A stretch of DNA of 24,887 nt from Avimonas intestinalis (GCA_904380375.1 CAJFID010000035.1:1-24887), one strand, 5' to 3'. Shown: positions 1 through 6,946, numbered from the stretch's first letter. Translations and numbers: made by a program. Notes: generated from the sequence alone by a model not told the origin.

Positions 1-78
1 AGACACCCTCCGGAGACACCCTCCGGAGACACCCTCCGGAGACACCCTCCGGAGACACCCTCCGGAGACACCCTCCGG
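1..78. repeat. 13-bp tandem repeat array, six visible copies
   Basis: Six head-to-tail exact copies of AGACACCCTCCGG occupy the first 78 bases, and the array is cut by the left edge of the window, so its true length is unknown. Each junction creates the perfect 8-bp palindrome CTCCGGAG. Each copy also carries CCCTCC, complementary to the GGAGG core of a ribosome binding site. The array ends about 40 bases before the Shine-Dalgarno sequence of the surface-protein gene. No spacers separate the copies, so this is a minisatellite rather than CRISPR. Confidence 0.95.
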
Positions 79-101
79 AGGATGCAGTGATTCGGAAACG
101 G

Positions 102-126
102 CCTCCTTCGGGAAAAATGAAGGAGG
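102..126 (+). promoter_or_regulatory. Hairpin that would bury the ribosome binding site of the surface-protein gene
   Basis: CCTCCTTC at 102-109 is perfectly complementary to GAAGGAGG at 119-126, with a 9-base loop rich in A. The 3' arm is the whole Shine-Dalgarno sequence of the gene that starts at the TTG at 135. If transcription begins upstream of 102, the message can fold to hide its own ribosome binding site. The pairing is seen in the sequence; a regulatory role is inferred. Confidence 0.5.
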
Positions 127-134
127 TTATTCAT

Positions 135-1847
135 TTGAAAAGCAAGAAGCTGCTGGCTGCCCTGCTTGCGGCGGCGGCCGCCCTGGCGCTCCCGGCTGCG
201 GTGTTCGCACAGGAGCCGGCGGAGGCGGCGGACGCATGGGACGGCACGGCCGACACGTCCTGGTATGATCCGGACGACCCGCAGGAGAGCTATACCCTGT
301 CCACGGCGGAGGAGTTCGCCGGCTTTGCCGAGCTGGTCAACGAGGAGGAGCTCACCTTTGAAGGGGTGACCGTCGCTCTGGACGCCGACCTTGACCTGGC
401 GGGTCACCAATGGATCGCCATCGGGGACGGGAACAATGTCAGCGGGTATTTCGGCGGGACGTTTGACGGACAGGGGCACGTTGTGCGCAACCTGACGATT
501 ACGGAGCCGGATTCCGGCATGTACGGGCTTTTTGGCGTCGTCTCCCTGACCGGGACGATCCAGAACCTGGGCGTGGTGGACGCGAACGTTGCTACGCCGA
601 CGGCGGCGGAATGGATTGATATGGGCATCCTGGCCGCCTGGGTCAACCAGTCCCGGGTGATCAACTGCTATACCACCGGGACGGTGCGCAGCGCCCACGG
701 GGAGGGCGGCTTTATGCTGGTCGGCGGCCTGGTGGGGCAGTGCACGGCGGGTGCCCAGATTATCGGCTGCTACTCCACGGCGACGGTGGAAAGCCTGGAC
801 GTGGGCGACGACTCGTCGGATACCGTGGGCGGATTGATCGGCCAATGGGAGAACGCGACGGAGGAATCGCTCATCGCCGACTGCTGGTTCGGCGGGAAAA
901 TCGTATGCGAATATACGGATTCCGGCGTCGGCGGGATCCTGGGCGCCAACTTTGATTTTGACGACGATCAGCCTGGCGTGTCAATCCGCAACTGCGTGAT
1001 GGCGACCGACGACGTTACCTGCGAGGCGCCGGACAACATCACCTGGATTGCCGCCTTGGTTAACGGGCCGGTTGAAAATTGCTATTGGCCGGACGACCCC
1101 GACTATGCCGCGGTCGTCAAGCTGGTGGTTGATTGGAGCCAGGGGACGGCTTCCGCCGACCCCGATTTTGACGAAACCGTCTGCGGAACCGCAGCGGCCG
1201 ATTTAACGGATCCGGCCATCCTGGCCAGCCTGAATGAAAACGCCGAGGAAGGGATCGTTTGGACCATGGGCTTTGACCATCCGGTTTTCACCTGGGACGA
1301 GCCCAACATCCCCGCCGACTATTCCGCCGTCGATGCGGCTATCGGCCGCATTCCCGCCGACCTGAGCCTGTATACCGACGAAACCGTGGAGGCGCTGGAG
1401 GCCCTGCGGGACAACGTGGACAGGGGGATGAGCAAGGCGCAGCAAGCGGAAGTGGACGCGATGGCCGAAGCCATTGAGGACGCGATTGCCGCGCTGGAGT
1501 ACAAGGGCGCGGATTACAGCAAGGTAGACGCGGCGATTGAAGCGGCGGAAGCGCTCAATAAGGACGACTATGAGGACTTTACGGCGGTGCAGGAGGCGGT
1601 GGACGCCGTAGTGCGCGGCCTGGATATCACGAAGCAGGCGGAAGTGGATGCGATGGCCGAAGCCATTGAGAGCGCTATCGCCGCGCTGAATGAAAAGTCC
1701 GAGCCGGAGACGCCGGCTGTCCCGCCGGAGACCGGGGAAAGCAGCCGCACGGGCATTTGGTTTGGGGCCCTTCTCCTGGCGGCCGGCGCGGCGGCCGGGA
1801 CGCTGGCCTTTTCAAACCGGAAAAAGAGGGCGCGGATCGGTAAGTAA
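135..1847 (+). CDS. Secreted, probably sortase-anchored surface protein with GLUG-like and FIVAR repeats
   Basis: Start chosen at the TTG at 135, because AAGGAGGT at 120-127 lies 7 bases before it and it gives a clean signal peptide: KSKK, a hydrophobic core, and a cleavage site after VFA at about residue 25. The GTG at 87 and ATG at 117 would put unrelated residues before the signal peptide. The mature protein (570 aa total) has a beta-rich region at about 90-300 with GLUG-type motifs (FGGTFDGQGH near 110, GGLVGQ at 197, GGLIGQ at 232, GGILGA at 266). Two FIVAR-like helical modules follow, starting at Y396 and Y461. A Pro/Glu linker leads to PPETG at 530-534, a hydrophobic segment and a basic tail (RKKRARIGK), the layout of a cell-wall sorting signal although the motif departs from LPXTG. 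Such proteins are usually adhesins or wall-associated binding proteins; the ligand cannot be told. Nothing in the window encodes a sortase. Confidence 0.85.
   Translation: MKSKKLLAALLAAAAALALPAAVFAQEPAEAADAWDGTADTSWYDPDDPQESYTLSTAEEFAGFAELVNEEELTFEGVTVALDADLDLAGHQWIAIGDGNNVSGYFGGTFDGQGHVVRNLTITEPDSGMYGLFGVVSLTGTIQNLGVVDANVATPTAAEWIDMGILAAWVNQSRVINCYTTGTVRSAHGEGGFMLVGGLVGQCTAGAQIIGCYSTATVESLDVGDDSSDTVGGLIGQWENATEESLIADCWFGGKIVCEYTDSGVGGILGANFDFDDDQPGVSIRNCVMATDDVTCEAPDNITWIAALVNGPVENCYWPDDPDYAAVVKLVVDWSQGTASADPDFDETVCGTAAADLTDPAILASLNENAEEGIVWTMGFDHPVFTWDEPNIPADYSAVDAAIGRIPADLSLYTDETVEALEALRDNVDRGMSKAQQAEVDAMAEAIEDAIAALEYKGADYSKVDAAIEAAEALNKDDYEDFTAVQEAVDAVVRGLDITKQAEVDAMAEAIESAIAALNEKSEPETPAVPPETGESSRTGIWFGALLLAAGAAAGTLAFSNRKKRARIGK
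1446..1690 (+). repeat. Intragenic direct repeat (FIVAR module duplication)
   Basis: The stretch at about 1446-1498 recurs with few changes at about 1638-1690, an offset of 192 bases or exactly 64 codons. Both encode QAEVDAMAEAIE followed by AIAAL. The near-identity at DNA level points to a fairly recent in-frame duplication of one FIVAR-like module, and such repeats can expand or contract by recombination. Confidence 0.85.
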
Positions 1848-1950
1848 CGCGCTTTGCCGGAAAAGCAAGGCGGTGGGGCCGCTGACCAATGCCGGAACCC
1901 TACGCAAAGGCTGACAAGGGCTCCGTGATGCCTGCAAACGAATTCGTAAA

Positions 1951-1990
1951 GGGTGCGCTGCAAAAGGGATTTTGCAGCGCACCCTTTTTT
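1951..1990 (+). terminator. Intrinsic terminator of the surface-protein gene
   Basis: A perfect 15-bp stem (GGGTGCGCTGCAAAA at 1951-1965 with its complement at 1970-1984) has a GGGA loop and is followed by six T. It lies about 100 bases after the stop codon. The next 185 bases (1991-2175) hold no gene or motif that I can support. Confidence 0.93.
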
Positions 1991-2175
1991 GGCGCCCGCG
2001 GCGTGTCCCGGCCTCCCGTTCCGGCCGAGGGCATAGGCGCGGGCGGGTCCATCCGGCTCCCGGCGGGCGGTCCCCTGCATTCGTATGCCGGAAAGGTGGC
2101 TTCTCCCAAAAATACGGGGCAAAACGCCCGCTCCCGCCGCGCTGTCAATCGCCGGACAGCACGGTGCAGGAGGCC

Positions 2176-2203
2176 TTGACAAACGCCGTTTCTGCCTTAT
2201 AAT
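2176..2203 (+). promoter_or_regulatory. Consensus sigma-A promoter of the marR-ABC operon
   Basis: TTGACA at 2176-2181 and TATAAT at 2198-2203 are both perfect consensus hexamers, separated by 16 bases. Transcription would start near 2210, directly in the inverted repeats that precede the regulator gene. An unregulated promoter this strong would be very active, which fits control by a repressor. Confidence 0.9.
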
Positions 2204-2212
2204 GGTGATGCG

Positions 2213-2232
2213 TCAATCATTGATCTATCAAT
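2213..2232 (+). promoter_or_regulatory. Overlapping inverted repeats, candidate MarR operator
   Basis: Two perfect inverted repeats share a central arm. TCAAT-C-ATTGA lies at 2213-2223 and ATTGAT-CT-ATCAAT at 2219-2232. They sit at the expected transcription start, just downstream of the -10 box and up to the Shine-Dalgarno AAGGAGG (2233-2239). Autoregulation by the adjacent MarR-type protein is the simplest reading, because this family binds such palindromes in its own promoter. Confidence 0.65.
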
Positions 2233-2246
2233 AAGGAGGCTGCGGC

Positions 2247-2669
2247 ATGGAAAAAACCTTCCATATGCTGCTTTACCGCGCGTTTCACGCGCAGCGCAGC
2301 TATCTGCGTCCTTTTGTGGGGGAGTTGGGGCTTGGTTCCGGCCAGCCGAAAATCATCGCCTATCTCGCGGCGCACGGGCCCTGCCGCCAGCGGCAGCTGG
2401 CCGATTATTTTGAAATTGATCCGGCGGCGGTCAGCCGGATGCTGGATGCACTCGATAAGGGCGGTTTCCTCACCCGGCAGGTGGACCAGACCAACCGGCG
2501 GGCCGACATTGTGGAGCTCACGCAAAAAGGGCGCGACGCCAGCGAAGCCTGGCAGAGCCACTGCCGGGAGGAAGAGGAGCTCATGCTGGAGGGCTTCACC
2601 CCGGAAGAGCGGGAGCAGTTCGCGCAGTATCTGACGCGGGCGTATCAAAATTTGCGGCGTCCGCGGTAA
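2247..2669 (+). CDS. MarR-family winged-helix transcriptional regulator
   Basis: A 140-aa protein of typical MarR length. It has an N-terminal dimerisation helix, then a winged helix-turn-helix at about residues 48-95: a recognition region IDPAAVSRMLDALDKGGFL and a wing with DQTNRRADIVELT, the DxRxx-type basic tip of the family. A C-terminal helix completes the dimer interface. The ATG at 2247 is preceded by AAGGAGG at 7 bases. It is the first gene of an operon with two ABC half-transporters, 12 bases upstream of the first. This arrangement usually means a repressor of drug or metabolite efflux that is released by a ligand. The inverted repeats at its own promoter suggest autoregulation. The ligand is unknown. 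Confidence 0.92.
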   Translation: MEKTFHMLLYRAFHAQRSYLRPFVGELGLGSGQPKIIAYLAAHGPCRQRQLADYFEIDPAAVSRMLDALDKGGFLTRQVDQTNRRADIVELTQKGRDASEAWQSHCREEEELMLEGFTPEEREQFAQYLTRAYQNLRRPR

Positions 2670-2681
2670 GGAGGAGCCTTC

Positions 2682-4433
2682 GTGAACGATTTCAAACGGC
2701 TGCTTGGGTATCTTGGCCCCTACCGCCGGGATTTATTCCTAGGGGCTTTCCTGGTGCTGGTGGAAACCTGCTTTGAGCTGGTCATCCCCATCCTGATGGC
2801 GGACATCATTGACGTGGGGGTGGCGAACCACGACGTCCCGTACATCCTGCGGCAGGGGGGGCTGATGGGCCTGTGCGCGCTGCTGGCGCTGCTGACCGGC
2901 CTGCTGTATGCGCGGTATGCCGCCCGCGCCTCCTACGGGCTGGGCGCGAGGATCCGGGAGGCGGAATTTGAAAAGGTGCAGCAATACGCCTTTTCCAACC
3001 TTGACCATTTTGAAACGTCTTCCCTGGTCACCCGGATGACCACCGACGTCACCGTGCTGCAGAACGCCTTTACCGGCGGGCTGAGGCCGATGATGCGCGG
3101 GCCGTCAATGCTGATTCTGGGCGTGGGCCTGTCCATTTATATGAACGCGCAGCTCTCGCTGGTTTTCTTTGCCTGCGCGCCGATTCTAGCCCTTATTCTG
3201 TTTTTCATCGTGCGCAAGATCGCCCCGATGTATGTCCGGCTGCAGCGAGCGGTGGACCGCCTCAACGGTGTGGTGCAGGAGGGGCTGACCGCCATCCGCG
3301 CCGTCAAGGCGTTCGTCCGCGGCGAATACGAGGAGGAAAAGTTCCGGGTGGTCAACGAGGAGCTGCAGCAGACCAGCCAGAGGACCTTCCACTACGCGGT
3401 GCTCAACCTGCCGGCATTCCAGTTTACCATGTACGCCGCCGCGGTGCTGATTATGTGGTTCGGCGGGAATATGATCCTGGGAGGGCGCTTGCAGGTGGGC
3501 GAGCTGACCGGCTTTATGAGCTATGTGCTTCAGGTCATGAACTCCCTGATGATGATTTCCAACGTGTTCCTGCTCCTCACCCGTTCGCTGGCCAGCGTCC
3601 ATCGGGTGGCGGAGGTACTGGACGAAACGCCGGAACTCTCCTCGCCGGAGGGCGCGGCAGCCGACGTGCCGGACGGCAGCGTAGAGTTCCGCGGCGTCTC
3701 CTTCAAATACAGCCGGGACGCGCAGGAAAACGCCCTTTCGGGGGTGAACCTGCGCATTGCCGCCGGACAGACGGTGGGGATCATCGGCGGTACCGGCTCG
3801 GCCAAGAGCACGCTGGTCCAGCTGATCCCCCGGCTGTACGATGCGACCGAGGGGCAGGTGTTCGTCGGCGGCCGGGACGTGCGGGAATACGATTTGCAGG
3901 TCCTGCGGGACGCGGTGGGGATTGTGCTGCAAAAAAACGTCCTCTTTTCCGGCACGGTGCGGGAAAACCTGCTCTGGGGCAACGCGGAGGCGGACGACGA
4001 GACACTCTGGGCCGCCTGCCGCGACGCCTGCGCGGATGAATTCCTGACCCGGATGCCCAAGGGGCTGGATACCGACCTAGGCCAGGGCGGGGTCAACGTT
4101 TCCGGCGGGCAGAAGCAGCGCCTCTGCATCGCCCGCACCCTGCTCAAACGGCCGAAAATCCTGATTTTTGACGATTCCACCAGCGCGGTGGATACCGCGA
4201 CGGAGGCAAAAATCCGCGCTTCGCTGGCCCGCCGCCGGGACGTGACCAAAATCATCATTGCCCAGCGGATCACCTCGGTGATGGACACCGACCAGATTGT
4301 GATTTTGGAGGACGGCCGCGTCCACGCCGTGGGGACGCATGCGCAGCTTCTGGCGTCCGACCCGATTTATCAGGAAATCTATGCCTCGCAGATGAAAGGA
4401 GGGGACGAGCATGGCCCGGCCATTGAGCGGTAA
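2682..4433 (+). CDS. ABC exporter half-transporter with degenerate ATP site (YheI/YfiB-like subunit)
   Basis: A 583-aa half-transporter with six predicted membrane helices in residues 1-310 and a C-terminal nucleotide-binding domain. The GTG start at 2682 follows AAGGAGG. In the ATPase domain, Walker A is GGTGSAKST (369-377, Ala in place of the last Gly), the signature VSGGQ (473-477) is intact, and Walker B is ILIFDDSTS with Asp498 where a catalytic Glu is normal. The switch residue is Gln528 (IAQRITS) instead of His. These changes mark the degenerate side of a heterodimeric exporter, so hydrolysis is expected mainly at the other site. The last 23 bases overlap the start of the partner gene, which favours coupled translation in equal amounts. 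The likely role is export of drugs, lipids or peptides across the cytoplasmic membrane; the substrate cannot be inferred. Confidence 0.93.
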   Translation: MNDFKRLLGYLGPYRRDLFLGAFLVLVETCFELVIPILMADIIDVGVANHDVPYILRQGGLMGLCALLALLTGLLYARYAARASYGLGARIREAEFEKVQQYAFSNLDHFETSSLVTRMTTDVTVLQNAFTGGLRPMMRGPSMLILGVGLSIYMNAQLSLVFFACAPILALILFFIVRKIAPMYVRLQRAVDRLNGVVQEGLTAIRAVKAFVRGEYEEEKFRVVNEELQQTSQRTFHYAVLNLPAFQFTMYAAAVLIMWFGGNMILGGRLQVGELTGFMSYVLQVMNSLMMISNVFLLLTRSLASVHRVAEVLDETPELSSPEGAAADVPDGSVEFRGVSFKYSRDAQENALSGVNLRIAAGQTVGIIGGTGSAKSTLVQLIPRLYDATEGQVFVGGRDVREYDLQVLRDAVGIVLQKNVLFSGTVRENLLWGNAEADDETLWAACRDACADEFLTRMPKGLDTDLGQGGVNVSGGQKQRLCIARTLLKRPKILIFDDSTSAVDTATEAKIRASLARRRDVTKIIIAQRITSVMDTDQIVILEDGRVHAVGTHAQLLASDPIYQEIYASQMKGGDEHGPAIER

Positions 4434-6252
4434 ACGGCCGCAGAACCTCAAATTCACCGTCCAGTCCCTCCTTTCGTATATGGGGCGCCACAAGGCCCTG
4501 CTGGGCGTTGTGGCTGTCCTGGTGACGATCAGCGCGCTGGCCAACCTGCTGGGAACCTATATGCTCCGCCCGGTGGTCAACTCCCTGGCGGCCGGCGATA
4601 TGTCCGACCTGGTGCGGGGCGTGGTCATCACCGCGCTGATTTACGCGGCCGGCGTCGCGGCGGCGTACGGGTATACCCAGACGATGGTCAAGGCGGCGCA
4701 GAAGGTGCTGTTTGACATCCGGCGAGACCTGTTCGCCCACCTGCAAAAGCTGCCGCTCCGTTTCTTTGATTCCCAGCGCCACGGCGACATCATGAGCTAT
4801 TTCACCAACGATGTCGATACCATCTCGGACGCGCTCAACAACAGCTTCGCCATGGTGATCCAGAGCTTCATCCAGATCGTGGGGACGCTGACGTTGCTGT
4901 TTGTCCTCAACTGGCAGCTTACCCTGGTGGCGATCCTCTGCTATATTGTGATGTTTTGGTACATCTGGTACAGCGGCAAGCGGAGCCGCGCCTATTTCAA
5001 CCGGCAGCAGGCCTGCCTGGGGGACCTTGACGGCTATATTGAAGAGATGGTCAACGGCCAGAAGGTGGTGAAGGTCTTCAACCACGAGGACGAGAGCCTG
5101 CGGGCCTTCCGGGAGAAAAACGAGAAGCTCCGCCAAGCCGGCACCGGCGCGCAGAGCTATGCGGCCACGATGGTGCCGGCGGTGGTGAGCATTTCCTATG
5201 TCAATTATGCGGTTGTAGCCGTGCTCGGCGGCATCATGGCGATGCAGGGCCTGACCGATGTGGGAAGCCTGGCGAGTTATCTGGTTTTCGTCCGTCAGGC
5301 GGCGATGCCGATCAACCAGTTCACCCAGCAGAGCAATTTCCTGCTGGCGGCGCTGGCCGGTGCGGAGCGCATTTTCAGCGCAATGCTGCAAAAGCCCGAG
5401 GCAGACGAGGGGCGGATTGATCTGGTCAACGTCCGGCAGGAAGGCGGGCGGCTGGTTCCCTGCAAGGAAAAAACCGGCCTTTGGGCCTGGCGGCGGACGG
5501 ACGGCGCGCTGGTTCCCCTGCGGGGCGACGTGCGCTTTGAGCATGTAAGCTTCGGCTATGGGGACTCCCGCCGGATTCTACAGGACATCAGCCTGTACGC
5601 CAAGCCGGGACAGAAGATCGCCTTTGTCGGGTCAACCGGCGCGGGCAAAACCACCATCACCAACCTCATCAACCGCTTTTACGACGTGCAGGAGGGGCGG
5701 GTGACCTACGACGGGATTGACGTCAAGGAGATCTGTAAGGATTCGCTGCGCCGCTCCCTTGGCATGGTTTTGCAGGACACCCATCTTTTTACCGGCACCA
5801 TTGAGGACAACATCCGTTTCGGCAAGCTCGATGCCACCAAGGAGGAGATTGTGCGGGCGGCTAAGATCGCCAACGCCGATTCCTTTATCCGCCGGCTGCC
5901 CCAGGGGTACCAGACCATGGTGACGGCGGACGGGGCGAACCTCTCCCAGGGGCAGCGCCAGCTGCTGGCGATCGCCCGCGCGGCGGTGGCCGACCCGCCC
6001 GTACTGATCCTTGACGAGGCGACCTCAAGCATAGATACCCGCACCGAGGCGCTGATTGAAAAGGGGATGGATCAGCTCATGGAGGGCCGCACCGTGTTTG
6101 TGATTGCCCATCGGCTGTCCACCGTGCGTAACGCCAATGCGATTATGGTGCTTGAGCACGGCCAGATCGTGGAGCGGGGCAGCCATGAGGATCTGCTGGC
6201 CCAGAAGGGCGAGTATTACCAGCTGTATCATGGCATGTTTGAGCTGTCGTAG
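4411..6252 (+). CDS. ABC exporter half-transporter with catalytic ATP site (partner subunit)
   Basis: A 613-aa half-transporter whose ATG at 4411 lies inside the end of the upstream gene, with AAAGGAGG about 8 bases before it. A six-helix membrane domain fills residues 1-315. A linker of about 40 residues containing GLWAWRRTDG precedes the ATPase domain, as is usual in this clade. Walker A is GSTGAGKTT (K413), Walker B is VLILDEATS with catalytic Glu536, and the switch residue His567 is present (IAHRLST). The signature motif is LSQGQ (511-515) rather than LSGGQ. This is the exact complement of its partner: its Walker motifs plus the partner's intact VSGGQ form the active site, while LSQGQ pairs with the partner's degenerate motifs. 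It is the last gene of the operon. Confidence 0.94.
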   Translation: MARPLSGKRPQNLKFTVQSLLSYMGRHKALLGVVAVLVTISALANLLGTYMLRPVVNSLAAGDMSDLVRGVVITALIYAAGVAAAYGYTQTMVKAAQKVLFDIRRDLFAHLQKLPLRFFDSQRHGDIMSYFTNDVDTISDALNNSFAMVIQSFIQIVGTLTLLFVLNWQLTLVAILCYIVMFWYIWYSGKRSRAYFNRQQACLGDLDGYIEEMVNGQKVVKVFNHEDESLRAFREKNEKLRQAGTGAQSYAATMVPAVVSISYVNYAVVAVLGGIMAMQGLTDVGSLASYLVFVRQAAMPINQFTQQSNFLLAALAGAERIFSAMLQKPEADEGRIDLVNVRQEGGRLVPCKEKTGLWAWRRTDGALVPLRGDVRFEHVSFGYGDSRRILQDISLYAKPGQKIAFVGSTGAGKTTITNLINRFYDVQEGRVTYDGIDVKEICKDSLRRSLGMVLQDTHLFTGTIEDNIRFGKLDATKEEIVRAAKIANADSFIRRLPQGYQTMVTADGANLSQGQRQLLAIARAAVADPPVLILDEATSSIDTRTEALIEKGMDQLMEGRTVFVIAHRLSTVRNANAIMVLEHGQIVERGSHEDLLAQKGEYYQLYHGMFELS

Positions 6253-6265
6253 CTTTCTTTACCCG

Positions 6266-6299
6266 AAAAACTGGAGGCGCTGCGGCGCCTCCAGTTTTT
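6266..6299. terminator. Bidirectional-type intrinsic terminator of the efflux operon
   Basis: AAAAA and CTGGAGGCGC (6266-6280) pair with GCGCCTCCAG and TTTTT (6285-6299) around a TGCG loop. It begins 14 bases after the stop codon of the second ABC gene. It has a T run on both strands, but only the plus-strand operon needs it here. Confidence 0.93.
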
Positions 6300-6350
6300 G
6301 TGCAGCTGTGTGTGACTGCGGTTTTCCGGCCCCTACCGGGCGCCTGCGTA

Positions 6351-6380
6351 TTGACAGGGGATAGGCGGCTATGTTACGAT
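6351..6380 (+). promoter_or_regulatory. Promoter of the DUF503-yjbQ-PHP operon
   Basis: A perfect TTGACA at 6351-6356 is followed after 18 bases by TACGAT at 6375-6380. A TG at 6372-6373 makes it an extended -10 promoter. The predicted start near 6387 leaves a leader of about 220 bases before the first gene. Confidence 0.8.
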
Positions 6381-6386
6381 ATCCTT

Positions 6387-6606
6387 GCCGGGAGGAACGG
6401 ATGTTCCGTTCTGCCGGGCGCGGCGTGTTTGCGGGAGGGAAAACCGGCGCGCACGGGCGCCTCCCGCGGAATACCGGGGACGAACATTGGCTGCGGCAGC
6501 GGGGCGATGCTCCCGCAAACGGCGGTTGGCCGGGCTTTCCAGATGGCTGGAAAGCCCCATTTCCAGATGGATGGGGAGCCCCGCCGGCAAAAAGGAGGCG
6601 CCGGCA
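6387..6606 (+). promoter_or_regulatory. Long structured 5' leader with mutually exclusive helices around the DUF503 ribosome binding site
   Basis: The leader lies between a good promoter and the DUF503 start codon. Visible pairings are as follows. Hairpin A: 6395-6401 with 6405-6411, 7 bp. Helix B: GTTTGCGGGAG 6427-6437 with CTCCCGCAAAC 6510-6520, 11 bp perfect. Helix C: 6431-6438 with 6460-6467, 8 bp, which competes with B. Helix D: GGCGCCTCC 6456-6464 with GGAGGCGCC 6594-6602, 9 bp, covering the Shine-Dalgarno. Hairpin E: 6532-6542 with 6547-6557, 11 bp perfect, ATGG loop. Hairpin F: 6547-6553 with 6560-6566, which competes with E. Helices C and D share the anti-Shine-Dalgarno bases. This is the logic of a translational switch. 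I do not recognise a known riboswitch, T-box or protein-binding leader. GC-rich DNA yields some chance pairing, so the function is inference. Confidence 0.45.
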
Positions 6607-6897
6607 ATGCGCGTTGTCACCATGGAAATCCGGCTTTTCCTGCCTTGGGCGCACAGCCTCAAGGAGAAGCGGATGGAACGGCAGAGCCTTTTGGACAAGC
6701 TCCGCCGCCGCTTCAACGTCTCTGCCGCCGAGGTGGCGGAACAGGACCGGCATCAGCTGCTGGTCATCGGGGTGGCGGCGGTCGCAGCAGATGCCGCCCA
6801 AGGGGACAGCGTTTTGGATCATGTGCTCCGCTTTGTCCAGGGGAATACCGAAGCGGAGATTACGCAGGTTATCCGGTCAGACGAGGCGTTTCCGTAA
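6607..6897 (+). CDS. DUF503 (YlxP-like) family protein
   Basis: A 96-aa protein whose start at the ATG at 6607 is fixed by AAGGAGG at 6592-6598. The family hallmarks are an N-terminal strand with MEIRLFLPWAHSLKEKR (6-22), the helix LLDKLRRRFNVSAAEV, and a second strand LLVIGVAAVA. The full domain spans nearly the whole protein, so it is not truncated. In many Firmicutes this family (YlxP) sits in the nusA-infB-rbfA operon and is thought to be linked to ribosome function, but its biochemical role is not settled. Here it is the first gene of a separate operon with a YjbQ-family and a PHP protein, behind a long leader with alternative pairings that reach its ribosome binding site. Confidence 0.88.
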   Translation: MRVVTMEIRLFLPWAHSLKEKRMERQSLLDKLRRRFNVSAAEVAEQDRHQLLVIGVAAVAADAAQGDSVLDHVLRFVQGNTEAEITQVIRSDEAFP

Positions 6898-6946
6898 AAG
6901 GAAGCGGGAACTGCCGGTTATTCCTTCTAGAAAAGGAGAGGATCGC

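Noticed and set aside
1..78. CRISPR array
   Set aside because: The 13-bp units are contiguous and have no spacers, so this is a simple tandem repeat.
1889..2182. Small plus- and minus-strand frames between the surface protein and marR
   Set aside because: They run across the strong terminator at 1951-1990 and into the marR promoter, lack ribosome binding sites and resemble no protein family.
4270..5544. A 424-codon minus-strand frame under the ABC genes
   Set aside because: It is antisense to two well-defined transporters and has no domain or ribosome binding site; it reflects GC-rich codon bias.
6387..6606. SRP RNA, RNase P RNA, tmRNA or 6S RNA in the DUF503 leader
   Set aside because: None of the conserved core words of these RNAs could be found, and the segment runs directly into a ribosome binding site.
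6371..6946. Long N-terminal extension of the YjbQ-family protein, or a separate leader protein
   Set aside because: This frame crosses the promoter's -10 region, the structured leader and the DUF503 gene. A good ribosome binding site and the family start are at 6947.
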